18,145 nucleotides of DNA from Lachnospiraceae bacterium (GCA_017620975.1 JAGAUD010000026.1:1-18145), one strand, 5' to 3'; counted from the first letter of the stretch, positions 1 to 7,629 are shown. Translations and numbers: made by a program. The notes: generated from the sequence alone by a model not told the origin.

Positions 1-124
1 CCCCCCTCAAGATGAGATATCCCAATACGTAAGACCCCTTGAAGACGACAAGGTAGATAGGAATAAGGTGTAAGCACAGTAATGTGTTCAGCTGATATTT
101 ACTAATCGGTCGAGGGCTTATCCT
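1..124 (+). rRNA. 23S ribosomal RNA, 3' end (partial)
   Basis: This is the last part of a 23S rRNA gene; the rest lies left of the window. The conserved 3' segment is visible: GAAGACGACAAGGTAGATAG followed by GGTGTAAGCACAGTAATGTG and then TTTACTAATCGGTCGAGGGC, which closes the molecule just as GAGGCTTAACC does in E. coli. The mature end is placed at about 124 by analogy with E. coli and may be off by a few bases. No 5S rRNA follows in the next few hundred bases, so this copy of the operon ends with 23S or has its 5S elsewhere. Confidence 0.95.
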
Positions 125-219
125 GATGGCTGGAAAGTGAAGTAAATTTCACAGATAGGTTACAGAGTCTTGTAAGATTTAAGAGTTCAATGTTCGGTTT
201 TGAAGGTATAAACAGTTTT

Positions 220-246
220 GAGAGTAGCGAAGGCTGCTCTTTTTTC
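220..246 (+). terminator. Intrinsic terminator after the 23S rRNA
   Basis: The stem AGAGTAGC (221-228) pairs with GCTGCTCT (233-240), with one G-T wobble and the loop GAAG. It runs straight into a T tract (241-245). Its place about 100 bases after the 23S end makes it the likely end of the rRNA transcript. The spacer from 125 to 219 contains no recognisable 5S rRNA or tRNA. Confidence 0.75.
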
Positions 247-471
247 TTTATAGGAAAGACCGCCTACGGTTCTCGTATATAAAGACCGCCATACCGAATC
301 ATTTTATAATGTTATTCAGGGATGTGGCGGATGAATATAGGCTAACAAAAATTAAGTCGCGTCACTGACGAGGTAGAAAGCTTAAATCCAACAGTTATTT
401 CAGAATGTTTCTTAGATTTGACCAAAGCACTTGCAACTTTTAACAGAATTGGTTTAAAATAAGAACCGGCA
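228..471 (+). pseudogene. Possible frameshifted remnant of a small ORF
   Basis: Two overlapping open stretches read like one protein if a single extra base near 366 is skipped. The first frame is open from 228 to the TGA at 366-368 and includes MLFRDVADEYRLTKIKSRH from 309. The second is open from 346 to a TAA ending at 471 and includes EVESLNPTVISECF then LDLTKALATFNRIGLK. The second half has a plausible helical composition. I do not recognise a family. No ribosome binding site precedes the ATG at 309, and a TATAAT overlaps it (305-310). Chance open reading is a real alternative over so short a span. Confidence 0.3.
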
Positions 472-535
472 CAGGAAATTTAAAATAAAAAGCATCACCC
501 GGTAAGGACAAGTTCCTGCGCCGGTGATGCTTTTT
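466..535 (+). terminator. Strong symmetric terminator with a possible competing upstream arm
   Basis: AAAAAGCATCACC (487-499) is perfectly complementary to GGTGATGCTTTTT (523-535). Inside it, AGGA (505-508) pairs with TCCT (514-517). Runs of A before and T after the GC-rich core make it a credible terminator on both strands. An upstream segment CCGGCACAGGAA (466-477) can also pair, 11 of 12 positions, with TTCCTGCGCCGG (513-524). That would open the upper part of the terminator and its first two lower pairs. Whether this is an attenuator or chance is not resolved. Confidence 0.7.
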
Positions 536-539
536 CAAT

Positions 540-578
540 AAAGAAAAGGAGGGCCAGCAGGTTATGCGGCCTGCTGGC
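540..578 (-). terminator. Probable terminator of the amidase gene
   Basis: Read on the - strand, the perfect 9-bp stem GCCAGCAGG/CCTGCTGGC is followed by CCTCCTTTTCTTT, a pyrimidine- and T-rich run. It lies about 115 bases beyond the amidase stop codon, with no other gene between them. The symmetric terminator at 487-535 would act as a second stop in the same direction. Confidence 0.5.
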
Positions 579-630
579 TGTTATGAAAAGAAAAAGTTTA
601 TATAAAAAAGGAGTTTGCTTGTTTCTATGA
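544..630 (+). other. Hairpin between a ribosome binding site and a 15-codon ORF
   Basis: An AAAGGAGG-type ribosome binding site (545-552) is followed directly by the perfect 9-bp stem GCCAGCAGG (553-561) and CCTGCTGGC (570-578). An ATG lies four bases after the stem (583), opening MKRKSLYKKGVCLFL then TGA (630). A second ATG sits in the loop (564) and opens the 13-residue MRPAGCYEKKKFI. If the hairpin forms, the binding site and the ATG at 583 are brought to a short spacing; if it does not, the site is at a usual distance from the ATG at 564. There is no sign that either peptide is made. No promoter is evident. Confidence 0.3.
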
Positions 631-694
631 TTTTATCTTACAGGATAATTGTGACCACAGTATAAAGAGATTTTGAACAAATTGTGTAATTTTG

Positions 695-1237
695 TTAATA
701 ATATTCTATGGTCTGGAGAGTAATCAGAATTCCGTCTGCAATAGCCCGGGCTATGTCGTAAAAGCGCTCGTCAAACAACAGATTATCCTCATCGTTGTTA
801 ATAAAACCCACTTCTACCAGCACTGCAGGCATCTGCGTACTGTTTAATACCACAAGGTTCGGCCGTTCTTTCACTCCCTGATTCACAAAGCCTATCTGCT
901 CCAGTTCTGCATTGATATTATAGGCCATTCTGGCCGCTTCCCCATATAAATTGTAAACAAGAGATTCAATCCCGGTGTATTGATTGGGATAAGGGCTGGA
1001 ATTACGGTGGATAGAGACGAAATAATCCGCATCGACCCGGTTGCCTTCCTGAGCTTTTTCATAGGGGGACTCGTATACATCGGCTGTGCGGGTATAATAT
1101 ACGTCTACGCCGTTATTTTCCAAAATAGAGCCGATGGCCATTGTCAGGGCAAGGGCATCATCTTTCTCCTGGCGGCCATTATAGACTGCACCCGGGTTGG
1201 CGCCTCCATGCCCGGCATCTAGGACTATCAGTGCCAT
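695..1237 (-). CDS. N-acetylmuramoyl-L-alanine amidase (Amidase_3 family)
   Basis: This is a zinc-dependent amidase that would cut the bond between N-acetylmuramic acid and L-alanine of the stem peptide in peptidoglycan. The 180-residue protein is a single Amidase_3 domain. Expected zinc ligands are His10 (in DAGHGG), Glu24 (in RQEKD) and His77 (in SIHRN). The catalytic Glu142 is in VEVGFINN. There is no signal peptide, transmembrane segment or wall-binding repeat, and the catalytic domain starts at residue 3. It therefore either works on an unusual route to the wall (lysis, phage-like release) or relies on a secretion path not visible here. The start is well supported by CAGGAG eight bases upstream. 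It is divergent from pstS. Related families include CwlD and phage endolysins, so a prophage origin is possible, though no phage genes are near. Confidence 0.9.
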   Translation of the reverse strand: MALIVLDAGHGGANPGAVYNGRQEKDDALALTMAIGSILENNGVDVYYTRTADVYESPYEKAQEGNRVDADYFVSIHRNSSPYPNQYTGIESLVYNLYGEAARMAYNINAELEQIGFVNQGVKERPNLVVLNSTQMPAVLVEVGFINNDEDNLLFDERFYDIARAIADGILITLQTIEYY

Positions 1238-1261
1238 AAGTATGCTCCTGTCTTTTTATTT

Positions 1262-1290
1262 ATCATATGAAAAAATGAAGAAAATGTGAA
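1262..1290 (-). promoter_or_regulatory. Candidate promoter of the amidase gene
   Basis: On the - strand, TTCACA (1285-1290) and TATGAT (1262-1267) are separated by 17 bases, each one base off the sigma-A consensus. The leader would be about 18 bases and include the ribosome binding site. A weaker pair, TTGTAA (1317-1322) and TACAAT (1294-1299), also with 17-base spacing, lies inside the PHO repeats. Both choices place the amidase promoter beside or under the PhoP site of pstS. Confidence 0.5.
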
Positions 1291-1304
1291 CAGATTGTAA
1301 CTAC

Positions 1305-1370
1305 TTTACTTAAAACTTACAAACAAATTACGCAAAAGTGATATTTTCATCTTTCTTTTCATGGTACGAT
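1305..1370 (+). promoter_or_regulatory. PHO box and promoter region of the pst operon
   Basis: Three consecutive 11-base units follow one another without a gap: TTTACTTAAAA (1305-1315), CTTACAAACAA (1316-1326) and ATTACGCAAAA (1327-1337). They share TTAC at the same position and an A-rich tail. This matches the known Gram-positive PhoP site, TTTACA-like hexamers with 5-base spacers. A weaker fourth unit may precede them (1294-1304). The -10 element is uncertain: TACGAT (1365-1370) and GATATT (1340-1345) are both possible. Confidence 0.7.
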
Positions 1371-1425
1371 ATTTTACGTAAAGAAGATGATTAAACATTG
1401 AAGAAAAGAAAGAGGAGATTAAATT

Positions 1426-2370
1426 ATGAAAAACAGATTAACTAAGGTATTGGCATTGATTGGTGCATGTGCACTGACAGTAGGATGTATGACAGGATGC
1501 GGAAACAGCAATAACACACAGAGCAGCGCAGAGAGCTCCGTGGAAAGCTCCACAGTAAAAGACACCGTAGTAGAAAATTCTGCAGCAGGAAGTTCTGAAA
1601 CAGAAAGCTCTGCAGCAGATAGCGATACTGAACTGACCGGTTCCATCACCATGATCGGTTCTACTTCCATGGAAAAGCTGGCAAACGCTCTGGCTGAGAC
1701 ATTTATGGAAAAGAATCCCGGTGTCACCGTAAGTGCTGAATTCGTTGGTTCCTCTGCAGGAATAGAAGCAGTACTGAATCAAACTGCTGATATCGGTAAC
1801 TCATCCAGAAATCTGAAAGACGAAGAGAAGCAGAACGGTGCAGTAGAAAATGTCGTAGCGATCGATGGTATTGCAGTATGTGTGGATGCTTCCAACACTG
1901 TAAAAGACCTGACCAAAGAGCAGTTAGCAGATATCTATACCGGTAAAGTGACTAACTGGAAAGATCTGGGCGGTTCTGATACCCCTATCGTAGTTGTAGG
2001 CCGTGAAGCAGGTTCCGGTACCAGAGATGCTTTTGAGGAACTGGTTGGTGTAAAAGACGCATGCACATATGCAAACGAGCTTGACAGCACCGGTGCAGTC
2101 ATCGCAAAAGTAGCATCTACGCCCGGAGCAATCGGATATGCTTCCCTGGATGCTGTAGATGACTCTGTCATTACTGTTGCACTGGAAGGTGTAGAAGCTA
2201 CTGCTGAGAACATCAAGGCAGGTAACTACTTCCTGAGCAGACCTTTCGTAATGGCTACCAACGGAGAAATCGAAGCACAAAGCGAACTTGTAAAAGCATG
2301 GTTCGAGTTTGTGCTGGGTGAGGAAGGACAGTCTGTAGCAGCAACTCTTGGTCTGATCACCATTGACTAA
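1426..2370 (+). CDS. pstS: Phosphate-binding lipoprotein PstS
   Basis: This is the extracytoplasmic phosphate receptor of the PstSCAB ABC importer. The 314-residue protein begins with a lipoprotein signal, KNRLTKVLALIGACALTVGC, with candidate lipidated cysteines at 21 and 25; the GC-G-N context favours Cys25. A Ser/Glu/Ala-rich linker of about 35 residues follows. The PBP-like domain starts near ITMIGSTSMEKLA, with the phosphate-loop signatures GSSAGIEAV and GREAGSGTRDAFEE. These are typical of PstS, in which Ser, Thr and Arg ligate phosphate. The start is supported by AGAGGAG just upstream. It is the first gene of pstSCAB-phoU, 14 bases before pstC, and lies below a PHO box, so induction by phosphate limitation is expected. 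Confidence 0.96.
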   Translation: MKNRLTKVLALIGACALTVGCMTGCGNSNNTQSSAESSVESSTVKDTVVENSAAGSSETESSAADSDTELTGSITMIGSTSMEKLANALAETFMEKNPGVTVSAEFVGSSAGIEAVLNQTADIGNSSRNLKDEEKQNGAVENVVAIDGIAVCVDASNTVKDLTKEQLADIYTGKVTNWKDLGGSDTPIVVVGREAGSGTRDAFEELVGVKDACTYANELDSTGAVIAKVASTPGAIGYASLDAVDDSVITVALEGVEATAENIKAGNYFLSRPFVMATNGEIEAQSELVKAWFEFVLGEEGQSVAATLGLITID

Positions 2371-2384
2371 TAAGGAATAAGGCG

Positions 2385-3323
2385 ATGAAAAATGAAACAC
2401 ACGCTTCTGTGATAGGCAATCGAAAGAACAAAGCGGTGGTGGAAACTGTGGCACAGATAATCTTCACTATTTGTGCCACCTTCGCTATCCTGGCGGTAGC
2501 GTCCATTACCATATATATGATCGTAAGCGGTACTCCTGCTATTTTCAAAGTGGGACTGAAAGAGATTTTGTTCAGTACGCAGTGGAGTCCGGCTGCTAAA
2601 ACAACAGAACCAAGTTTTGGTATTCTCTGGGTTATCCTGACTTCTATTATCGGTACCACCCTGGCTATCCTGATTGGAGTACCCATTGGCATTCTGACGG
2701 CGGTATTTCTGGCGGAAGTGGCGCCAAAGAAACTGGCAGCCATAGTAAAACCGGCAGTGGAGCTTCTGGCAGGGATTCCTTCTGTTGTGTACGGGCTTCT
2801 GGGAATCTATCTGTTAAGTCCGCTGATGTATAAGCTGGAACTGGCTGTGTTTAAGGGTTCAGGGACGCATCAATTTACCGGTGGAGCTAACCTATTATCT
2901 GCGGTCATTGTATTGGCAATCATGATTTTGCCTACTGTAATCAATATCAGTGAGACTGCCATCAAAGCAGTACCATCCCACATAAAGGCTGCTTCTCTTG
3001 CGCTGGGGGCTTCCCATATTCAGACGATTTTTAAGACTATTTTACCGGCAGCCAAATCCGGCATTGTGACAGCAGTTGTACTGGGAGTGGGAAGAGCCAT
3101 TGGAGAAGCCATGGCTATCACATTAGTATCCGGGGGCGGCGTTAATGCACCATTGCCTTTCAATTCTGTACGTTTCCTGACCACGGCCATTGTCAGCGAA
3201 ATGGGGTATGCCCAGGGAACACATCGTCAGGTGCTGTTCACTATCGGGCTGGTACTGTTTGCATTTATCATGGCAATCAATATTATTCTAAACAAGATTC
3301 TGAAAGGGGTCAAAGATGAATAA
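2385..3323 (+). CDS. pstC: Phosphate ABC transporter permease PstC
   Basis: This is one of the two membrane subunits that form the phosphate channel of the Pst importer. The 312-residue protein has a cytoplasmic N-terminus and about six hydrophobic segments. The first spans roughly residues 20-45, where VAQIIFTICATFAIL is visible. The binding-protein-dependent permease (EAA) region is HIKAASLALGASHIQTIF followed by ILPAAKSGI, the loop that contacts PstB. The motif GRAIGEAMAIT is typical of PstC. It sits 14 bases after pstS and overlaps pstA by 8 bases, which suggests translational coupling of the two permeases. Confidence 0.96.
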   Translation: MKNETHASVIGNRKNKAVVETVAQIIFTICATFAILAVASITIYMIVSGTPAIFKVGLKEILFSTQWSPAAKTTEPSFGILWVILTSIIGTTLAILIGVPIGILTAVFLAEVAPKKLAAIVKPAVELLAGIPSVVYGLLGIYLLSPLMYKLELAVFKGSGTHQFTGGANLLSAVIVLAIMILPTVINISETAIKAVPSHIKAASLALGASHIQTIFKTILPAAKSGIVTAVVLGVGRAIGEAMAITLVSGGGVNAPLPFNSVRFLTTAIVSEMGYAQGTHRQVLFTIGLVLFAFIMAINIILNKILKGVKDE

Positions 3324-4188
3324 AAAGTTTCGGGTGAGTGATTTCTTGTTAAGGCTTGCAATTTACATATCTGCTCTGATTGCAGTGCTGATTCTTGTGG
3401 GAATCATCTGCTATGTCTTTGTAAGAGGAATCGGAACGGTGAACCGGACATTTTTAACGACGGTTACCAGTGCCATCAAGCAGACAGTGGGTATCGCAGG
3501 CAATCTTTTGAATACACTTTATATTATTATTATCACTCTGTTGATTGCTACACCTATAGGAGTGGGTGCTGCAATTTATTTAAATGAATATGCCAAGCCG
3601 GGAAAACTGGTATCTATCATTGAATTTACTACGGAAACACTTTCCGGTATTCCTTCCATTATATTTGGTCTGTTCGGAATGATCTTTTTCGGAAATACCC
3701 TAAAGTTGGGATATTCTATTTTAACAGGTGCATTTACATTGACCCTGATGGTATTGCCTCTTATCACCCGCAATACCCAGGAGGCACTCCGTACTGTGCC
3801 GGATTCCTACCGGTCAGGTGCTCTGGGAATGGGAGCCACGAAATGGTACATGATCCGTACGATCCTGCTTCCCTCTTCCATGTCAGGTATTGTAACGGGC
3901 ATCATTCTGGCAATCGGAAGAATCGTGGGAGAATCGGCTGCACTGCTCTTTACGGCAGGCAGCGGATATCTTCTGCCTAAATTCGCAGACAGCCTTACTG
4001 AGAATATTAAGATTCTCGGTCAAAAAGCGCTGGATCCGGGAGGAACCCTGACAATTGAACTATATCTGCAGATGCAGAAAGGAAAATATGATACTGCGTT
4101 TGGTATTGCCTGTGTACTGATTGTAATCGTACTGGTAATCAATCTGCTGACCAAGATAGCGGCAGACAAATTGAAACCGGTGAAATGA
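3316..4188 (+). CDS. pstA: Phosphate ABC transporter permease PstA
   Basis: This is the second membrane subunit of the Pst importer, pairing with PstC. The 290-residue protein shows about six membrane segments. The start of the conserved domain is [18 protein letters not shown]. The region [18 protein letters not shown] is characteristic of PstA. The EAA-type loop is [18 protein letters not shown], followed by [12 protein letters not shown] and [15 protein letters not shown]. Its ATG lies inside the end of pstC (8-base overlap), with AAAGGGG upstream within pstC. It is followed after 28 bases by pstB. Confidence 0.96.
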   Translation: MNKKFRVSDFLLRLAIYISALIAVLILVGIICYVFVRGIGTVNRTFLTTVTSAIKQTVGIAGNLLNTLYIIIITLLIATPIGVGAAIYLNEYAKPGKLVSIIEFTTETLSGIPSIIFGLFGMIFFGNTLKLGYSILTGAFTLTLMVLPLITRNTQEALRTVPDSYRSGALGMGATKWYMIRTILLPSSMSGIVTGIILAIGRIVGESAALLFTAGSGYLLPKFADSLTENIKILGQKALDPGGTLTIELYLQMQKGKYDTAFGIACVLIVIVLVINLLTKIAADKLKPVK

Positions 4189-4216
4189 TAAAGCAACCCG
4201 GAAAGGAAGTAAGAGA

Positions 4217-4975
4217 ATGGAAAACAGTAAGATATCGGTGAGGAATCTGAATCTTCACTATGGTGATAATCACGCATTGAAAAATATAAATATGGACATC
4301 AGAGACCATGCGATCACAGCCTTTATCGGTCCCAGCGGTTGTGGCAAATCCACTTTTTTAAAATGTCTGAATCGAATGAATGACCTGGTGGAATGTGCCA
4401 GAATCGAAGGTCAGGTATTGCTTGACGGAGAAGATATCTATGACAAAAGAGTAGATACTACTCTGCTTCGCAAAAAGGTGGGCATGGTATTCCAACAGCC
4501 CAACCCGTTTCCCATGAGTATTTACGATAACATAGCTTACGGTCCCAGGATTCACGGCATTAAAAATAGGAGTAAGCTGGACGAAATCGTAGAAAATGCC
4601 CTGAGAGGGGCCGCCATTTTTGACGAAGTTAAGGATAGATTGAAGAAGTCAGCCCTGGGACTTTCCGGCGGACAGCAACAACGACTGTGCATTGCCAGGG
4701 CGTTGGCTGTGGAACCGGAAGTGCTTTTGATGGACGAGCCTACATCGGCACTGGATCCGATTTCAACACTAAAAATAGAGGAATTGATGGAGAGCCTGAA
4801 AGAGAAATATACGGTTGCAATTGTGACTCATAATATGCAGCAGGCAGCCCGTGTGTCAGATGATACAGCCTTCTTCCTGGTAGGGGAAGTGGTAGAATTC
4901 AATTCTACGCAGGAGATTTTCTCAAGACCCCAGAATAAGAAGACGGAAGATTATATTACCGGTCGATTCGGTTGA
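4217..4975 (+). CDS. pstB: Phosphate ABC transporter ATP-binding protein PstB
   Basis: This is the ATPase that powers phosphate import through PstC and PstA. The 252-residue length is normal for PstB. All nucleotide-binding motifs are present: Walker [10 protein letters not shown] (38-46), Q-loop FQQPNPFP (92-99), signature LSGGQQQR (149-156), Walker B VLLMDEP (169-175) with catalytic Glu174, D-loop SALDP, and switch His205 in THNMQQA. The [13 protein letters not shown] stretch is diagnostic of PstB within the ABC superfamily. The ribosome binding site GGAAAGGAAG precedes the ATG. phoU follows after 21 bases. Confidence 0.97.
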   Translation: MENSKISVRNLNLHYGDNHALKNINMDIRDHAITAFIGPSGCGKSTFLKCLNRMNDLVECARIEGQVLLDGEDIYDKRVDTTLLRKKVGMVFQQPNPFPMSIYDNIAYGPRIHGIKNRSKLDEIVENALRGAAIFDEVKDRLKKSALGLSGGQQQRLCIARALAVEPEVLLMDEPTSALDPISTLKIEELMESLKEKYTVAIVTHNMQQAARVSDDTAFFLVGEVVEFNSTQEIFSRPQNKKTEDYITGRFG

Positions 4976-4996
4976 TGGATATAAAGGAGAGCGAAT

Positions 4997-5662
4997 ATGG
5001 CACCCAGAATTTTATTTGAACAGGAACTGGAATTGCTTAAGACAAAAGTTGCTGAGATGAGCGAGAGAGCAGAAAACAGTTATTATAAACTTCTTGCAGC
5101 GGTAAAGCATAATGATAGGGAGATATTTACGCAGCTTCTGGACAATGACCGCCATATGGTGGATATGCAGAGAAGCATAGAGGCGAAGTGCCTTACACTT
5201 CTTACCAGGCAGCAGCCGGTGGCACGGGATCTGAGGATTGTCTCCGCTGCACTTAAGGTAGTCACTGATATTGAAAGAATCGGAGATCACGTAACAGATT
5301 TGGCCGAGCTTTTCTTACGTATGGAAGAGGATTTCCTTCTGAAGGAGAAGGCACCTATACTGGCGGGAATGATGAATGAAACAGGCAAAATGCTTCGTGC
5401 AGCAGTAGAGGCTTTTGTCAATGAGGATACGAAAGCCGCAGAGGAAGTAATTAATCAGGATGATGTCATCGATGACTATTTCAATCAGGTGAAGAATCAG
5501 CTGATTCAGGATATCCGCACACAGAATCCCGATGCAGATAAAGTAGTGGATTTTTTGATGATGGCAAAGTATTTGGAGAAGATAGGAGACCATGGTGTAA
5601 ATATCGCACAGTGGGCCATCTTTCAGAAAACGGGAGACATTGAAGATGTTCGTCTGCTTTAA
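4997..5662 (+). CDS. phoU: Phosphate signalling regulator PhoU
   Basis: PhoU is a cytoplasmic helical protein that couples the Pst transporter to the PhoR kinase and represses the Pho response when phosphate is plentiful. The 221-residue protein shows the two PhoU repeats. The first contains VTDIERIGDHVTDLAEL and the second MAKYLEKIGDHGVNIAQWA. The acidic/His clusters (E..GDH) bind metal in characterised homologues. The start is supported by AAAGGAG. It closes the pst operon. No convincing terminator hairpin follows; a T run (5670-5676) lacks a clear stem, so some read-through into the next gene is possible. Confidence 0.95.
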   Translation: MAPRILFEQELELLKTKVAEMSERAENSYYKLLAAVKHNDREIFTQLLDNDRHMVDMQRSIEAKCLTLLTRQQPVARDLRIVSAALKVVTDIERIGDHVTDLAELFLRMEEDFLLKEKAPILAGMMNETGKMLRAAVEAFVNEDTKAAEEVINQDDVIDDYFNQVKNQLIQDIRTQNPDADKVVDFLMMAKYLEKIGDHGVNIAQWAIFQKTGDIEDVRLL

Positions 5663-5746
5663 TAATGTATTTTTTTCCATAAAGTGAATATACTACCTTT
5701 GAATGAAAAGGAATTCGTGAATTGAGGGTAGTGTTTGCCTGCTTGA

Positions 5747-5802
5747 CTTTACATAGATTTTACATAAAGATGCTTTTAGTTTTTACAAAGGTAAGGTATG
5801 AT
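5747..5802 (+). promoter_or_regulatory. Second PHO box and promoter, before the Na/Pi cotransporter
   Basis: TTTACA occurs at 5748-5753 and again exactly 11 bases later at 5759-5764, in the units CTTTACATAGA and TTTTACATAAA. A third TTTACA lies at 5782-5787, one base out of phase for a further two turns. This is close to the ideal PhoP-box consensus. TATGAT (5797-5802) is a good -10 element, with no strong -35, as expected for an activated promoter. Confidence 0.75.
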
Positions 5803-5856
5803 GTGGGTGTATGCGTGAAAATTACTTTGTTATGAGGAAAAAAGAGAGGAAAAGTT

Positions 5857-7629
5857 ATGGATTTCTTTGATGTGTTAACGATGGTAGGTGGCCTGGCATT
5901 GTTCTTATACGGGATGAATCTGCTGGGAGACGGTCTGGCCAAGGCATCCGGAGGACGTCTTGAAAGTATTCTGGAAAAGCTGACCAATAATCCGCTTAAG
6001 GCAGTTCTGGTGGGAGCCGGTGTAACTGCTGTCATTCAGTCTTCTTCGGCTACAACTGTTATGGTAGTCGGTTTTGTTAACTCCGGTATCATGAAGCTGC
6101 AGCAGGCAGTGGGCATCATCATGGGTGCTAATATCGGTACGACTGCTACTTCCTGGATCTTAAGTTTGTCCGGAATTGAGAGCGGTTCCTTTTTCATGAA
6201 ATTGTTAAAGCCCACATCTTTTTCGCCGGTACTGGCAATTATAGGTGTGGCTATTATCATGTTTTCTAATAAGGACAAATTGAAGAATGTAGCTACGATT
6301 TTAATTGGATTTGCCATTTTGATGTTTGGTATGGATACCATGAGTAATGCTGTAAAGCCACTTGCTGATGTGCCGGAATTTACCAGTATCCTGACCCGGT
6401 TCTCCAATCCCATCTTAGGTATGCTGGCCGGTCTTGTCCTGACTGCTGTCATCCAGTCTTCTTCGGCATCTATCGGTATTTTGCAGGCACTTTGTGTGAC
6501 AGGTGCAATCTCATACAGCGCTGCCATTCCTATTATCATGGGACAGAATATCGGTACCTGCGTAACCGCTATGATTTCCGGCATAGGCGCAACAAAAAAT
6601 GCAAAAAGAGCTGCACTGGTACACTTGTATTTTAACATTATTGGTACTATACTGTTTATGGTAGTATTTTATGCTGTCAATGCCGTTTATCCTTTTGGAT
6701 TTATGGAAATAGCTGCCGATCAGAAAGGAATAGCAACTGTTCACAGTGTATTTAATGTAGCTGCAACGATTTGTCTGTTACCTTTCTCGAATCTCCTGGT
6801 TAAGCTGGCATGCCTGACCGTAAAGGAGGAAGAGGACAAGCCCGAGGAACTGCTTGGTACATCTACTGCTTTGAATCTGCTGGATGCCCGCTTCCTGGAG
6901 ATTCCTTCCTATGCAGTGGAACAGAGCCGTAATGTAGCTATTACTATGGCTGAACTTGCAGAGGAAGCTATGAATCTGTCATTGGAACTGATCGGAAAAT
7001 ATAATAAAGAAAAGGCTGACAGAGTTTCACAGCTGGAGAAAGAAGTGGATCGGTTTGAAGATGAACTGGGTACTTATCTTGTGAAGCTTAGCTCTAAGAA
7101 TCTGTCAGAAAAGGACAGCCATACCTTATCGGAAATCCTTCACTGTATTGGTGATTTTGAGAGAATTTCCGATCATGCATTGACCATTAGGAATGCAGCA
7201 GAAGAGATGCATTCCAAGAAACTGAAATTCTCTGACAAGGCACAGACTGAACTTGAGACACTGGGACGTGCTATTCATGATATTTTAAAGATTACCATGC
7301 TGAGTTTCTCAGAGGAAGATCTGGAGCTTTCCAAGCAGGTAGAGCCGTTAGAAGAGGTTATTGATGAGCTGAACATGGAAATCAAGCAGCGTCACGTTAA
7401 GAGGCTTCGTAAGGGAAAGTGTACAATTGAACTGGGATTTATCCTGTCTGATATCACTACGAATCTGGAGCGGGTATCTGACCATTGTTCCAACATTGCA
7501 GTGTGTCTGCTTCAGGTAAGTGAGGATGAGTATGAGACTCATGCATACCTGGGCGAAATGAAGCAGGAGAGCAATGTGGAGTTCCAGGGCAAGGTGATGG
7601 CCTACAGGGAGCGTTATCAGCTTCCTTGA
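5857..7629 (+). CDS. Na/Pi cotransporter family protein with C-terminal PhoU-like domain
   Basis: This is a membrane phosphate transporter of the NptA/YjbB (Na_Pi_cotrans) type, probably sodium coupled. The 590-residue protein has two inverted transport repeats, each with the signature QSSSA: residues 61-65 (TAVIQSSSATTVMVV) and 200-204 (TAVIQSSSASIGIL). Each is followed by a GxNIGT motif (GANIGTTATS and GQNIGTCVTA). About eight membrane segments end near residue 320. The remaining 270 residues form a soluble helical PhoU-like domain with the repeat motifs IGDFERISDHALTI and TTNLERVSDHCSNI. The direction of transport cannot be told from sequence: E. coli YjbB exports phosphate, while animal relatives import it. 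Its own PHO box and downstream phoPR pair place it in the phosphate response. Confidence 0.93.
   Translation: MDFFDVLTMVGGLALFLYGMNLLGDGLAKASGGRLESILEKLTNNPLKAVLVGAGVTAVIQSSSATTVMVVGFVNSGIMKLQQAVGIIMGANIGTTATSWILSLSGIESGSFFMKLLKPTSFSPVLAIIGVAIIMFSNKDKLKNVATILIGFAILMFGMDTMSNAVKPLADVPEFTSILTRFSNPILGMLAGLVLTAVIQSSSASIGILQALCVTGAISYSAAIPIIMGQNIGTCVTAMISGIGATKNAKRAALVHLYFNIIGTILFMVVFYAVNAVYPFGFMEIAADQKGIATVHSVFNVAATICLLPFSNLLVKLACLTVKEEEDKPEELLGTSTALNLLDARFLEIPSYAVEQSRNVAITMAELAEEAMNLSLELIGKYNKEKADRVSQLEKEVDRFEDELGTYLVKLSSKNLSEKDSHTLSEILHCIGDFERISDHALTIRNAAEEMHSKKLKFSDKAQTELETLGRAIHDILKITMLSFSEEDLELSKQVEPLEEVIDELNMEIKQRHVKRLRKGKCTIELGFILSDITTNLERVSDHCSNIAVCLLQVSEDEYETHAYLGEMKQESNVEFQGKVMAYRERYQLP

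Noticed and set aside
255..290. Ten-base direct repeat AAAGACCGCC at 255-264 and 281-290
   Set aside because: Only two copies, short, without a conserved spacer context; too little to call a CRISPR, an attachment site or a repeat family.
5670..5732. Possible terminator after phoU (ACTACC with GGTAGT)
   Set aside because: The six-base stem has a loop of about 29 bases, and the T run precedes rather than follows it, so it is not a credible intrinsic terminator.
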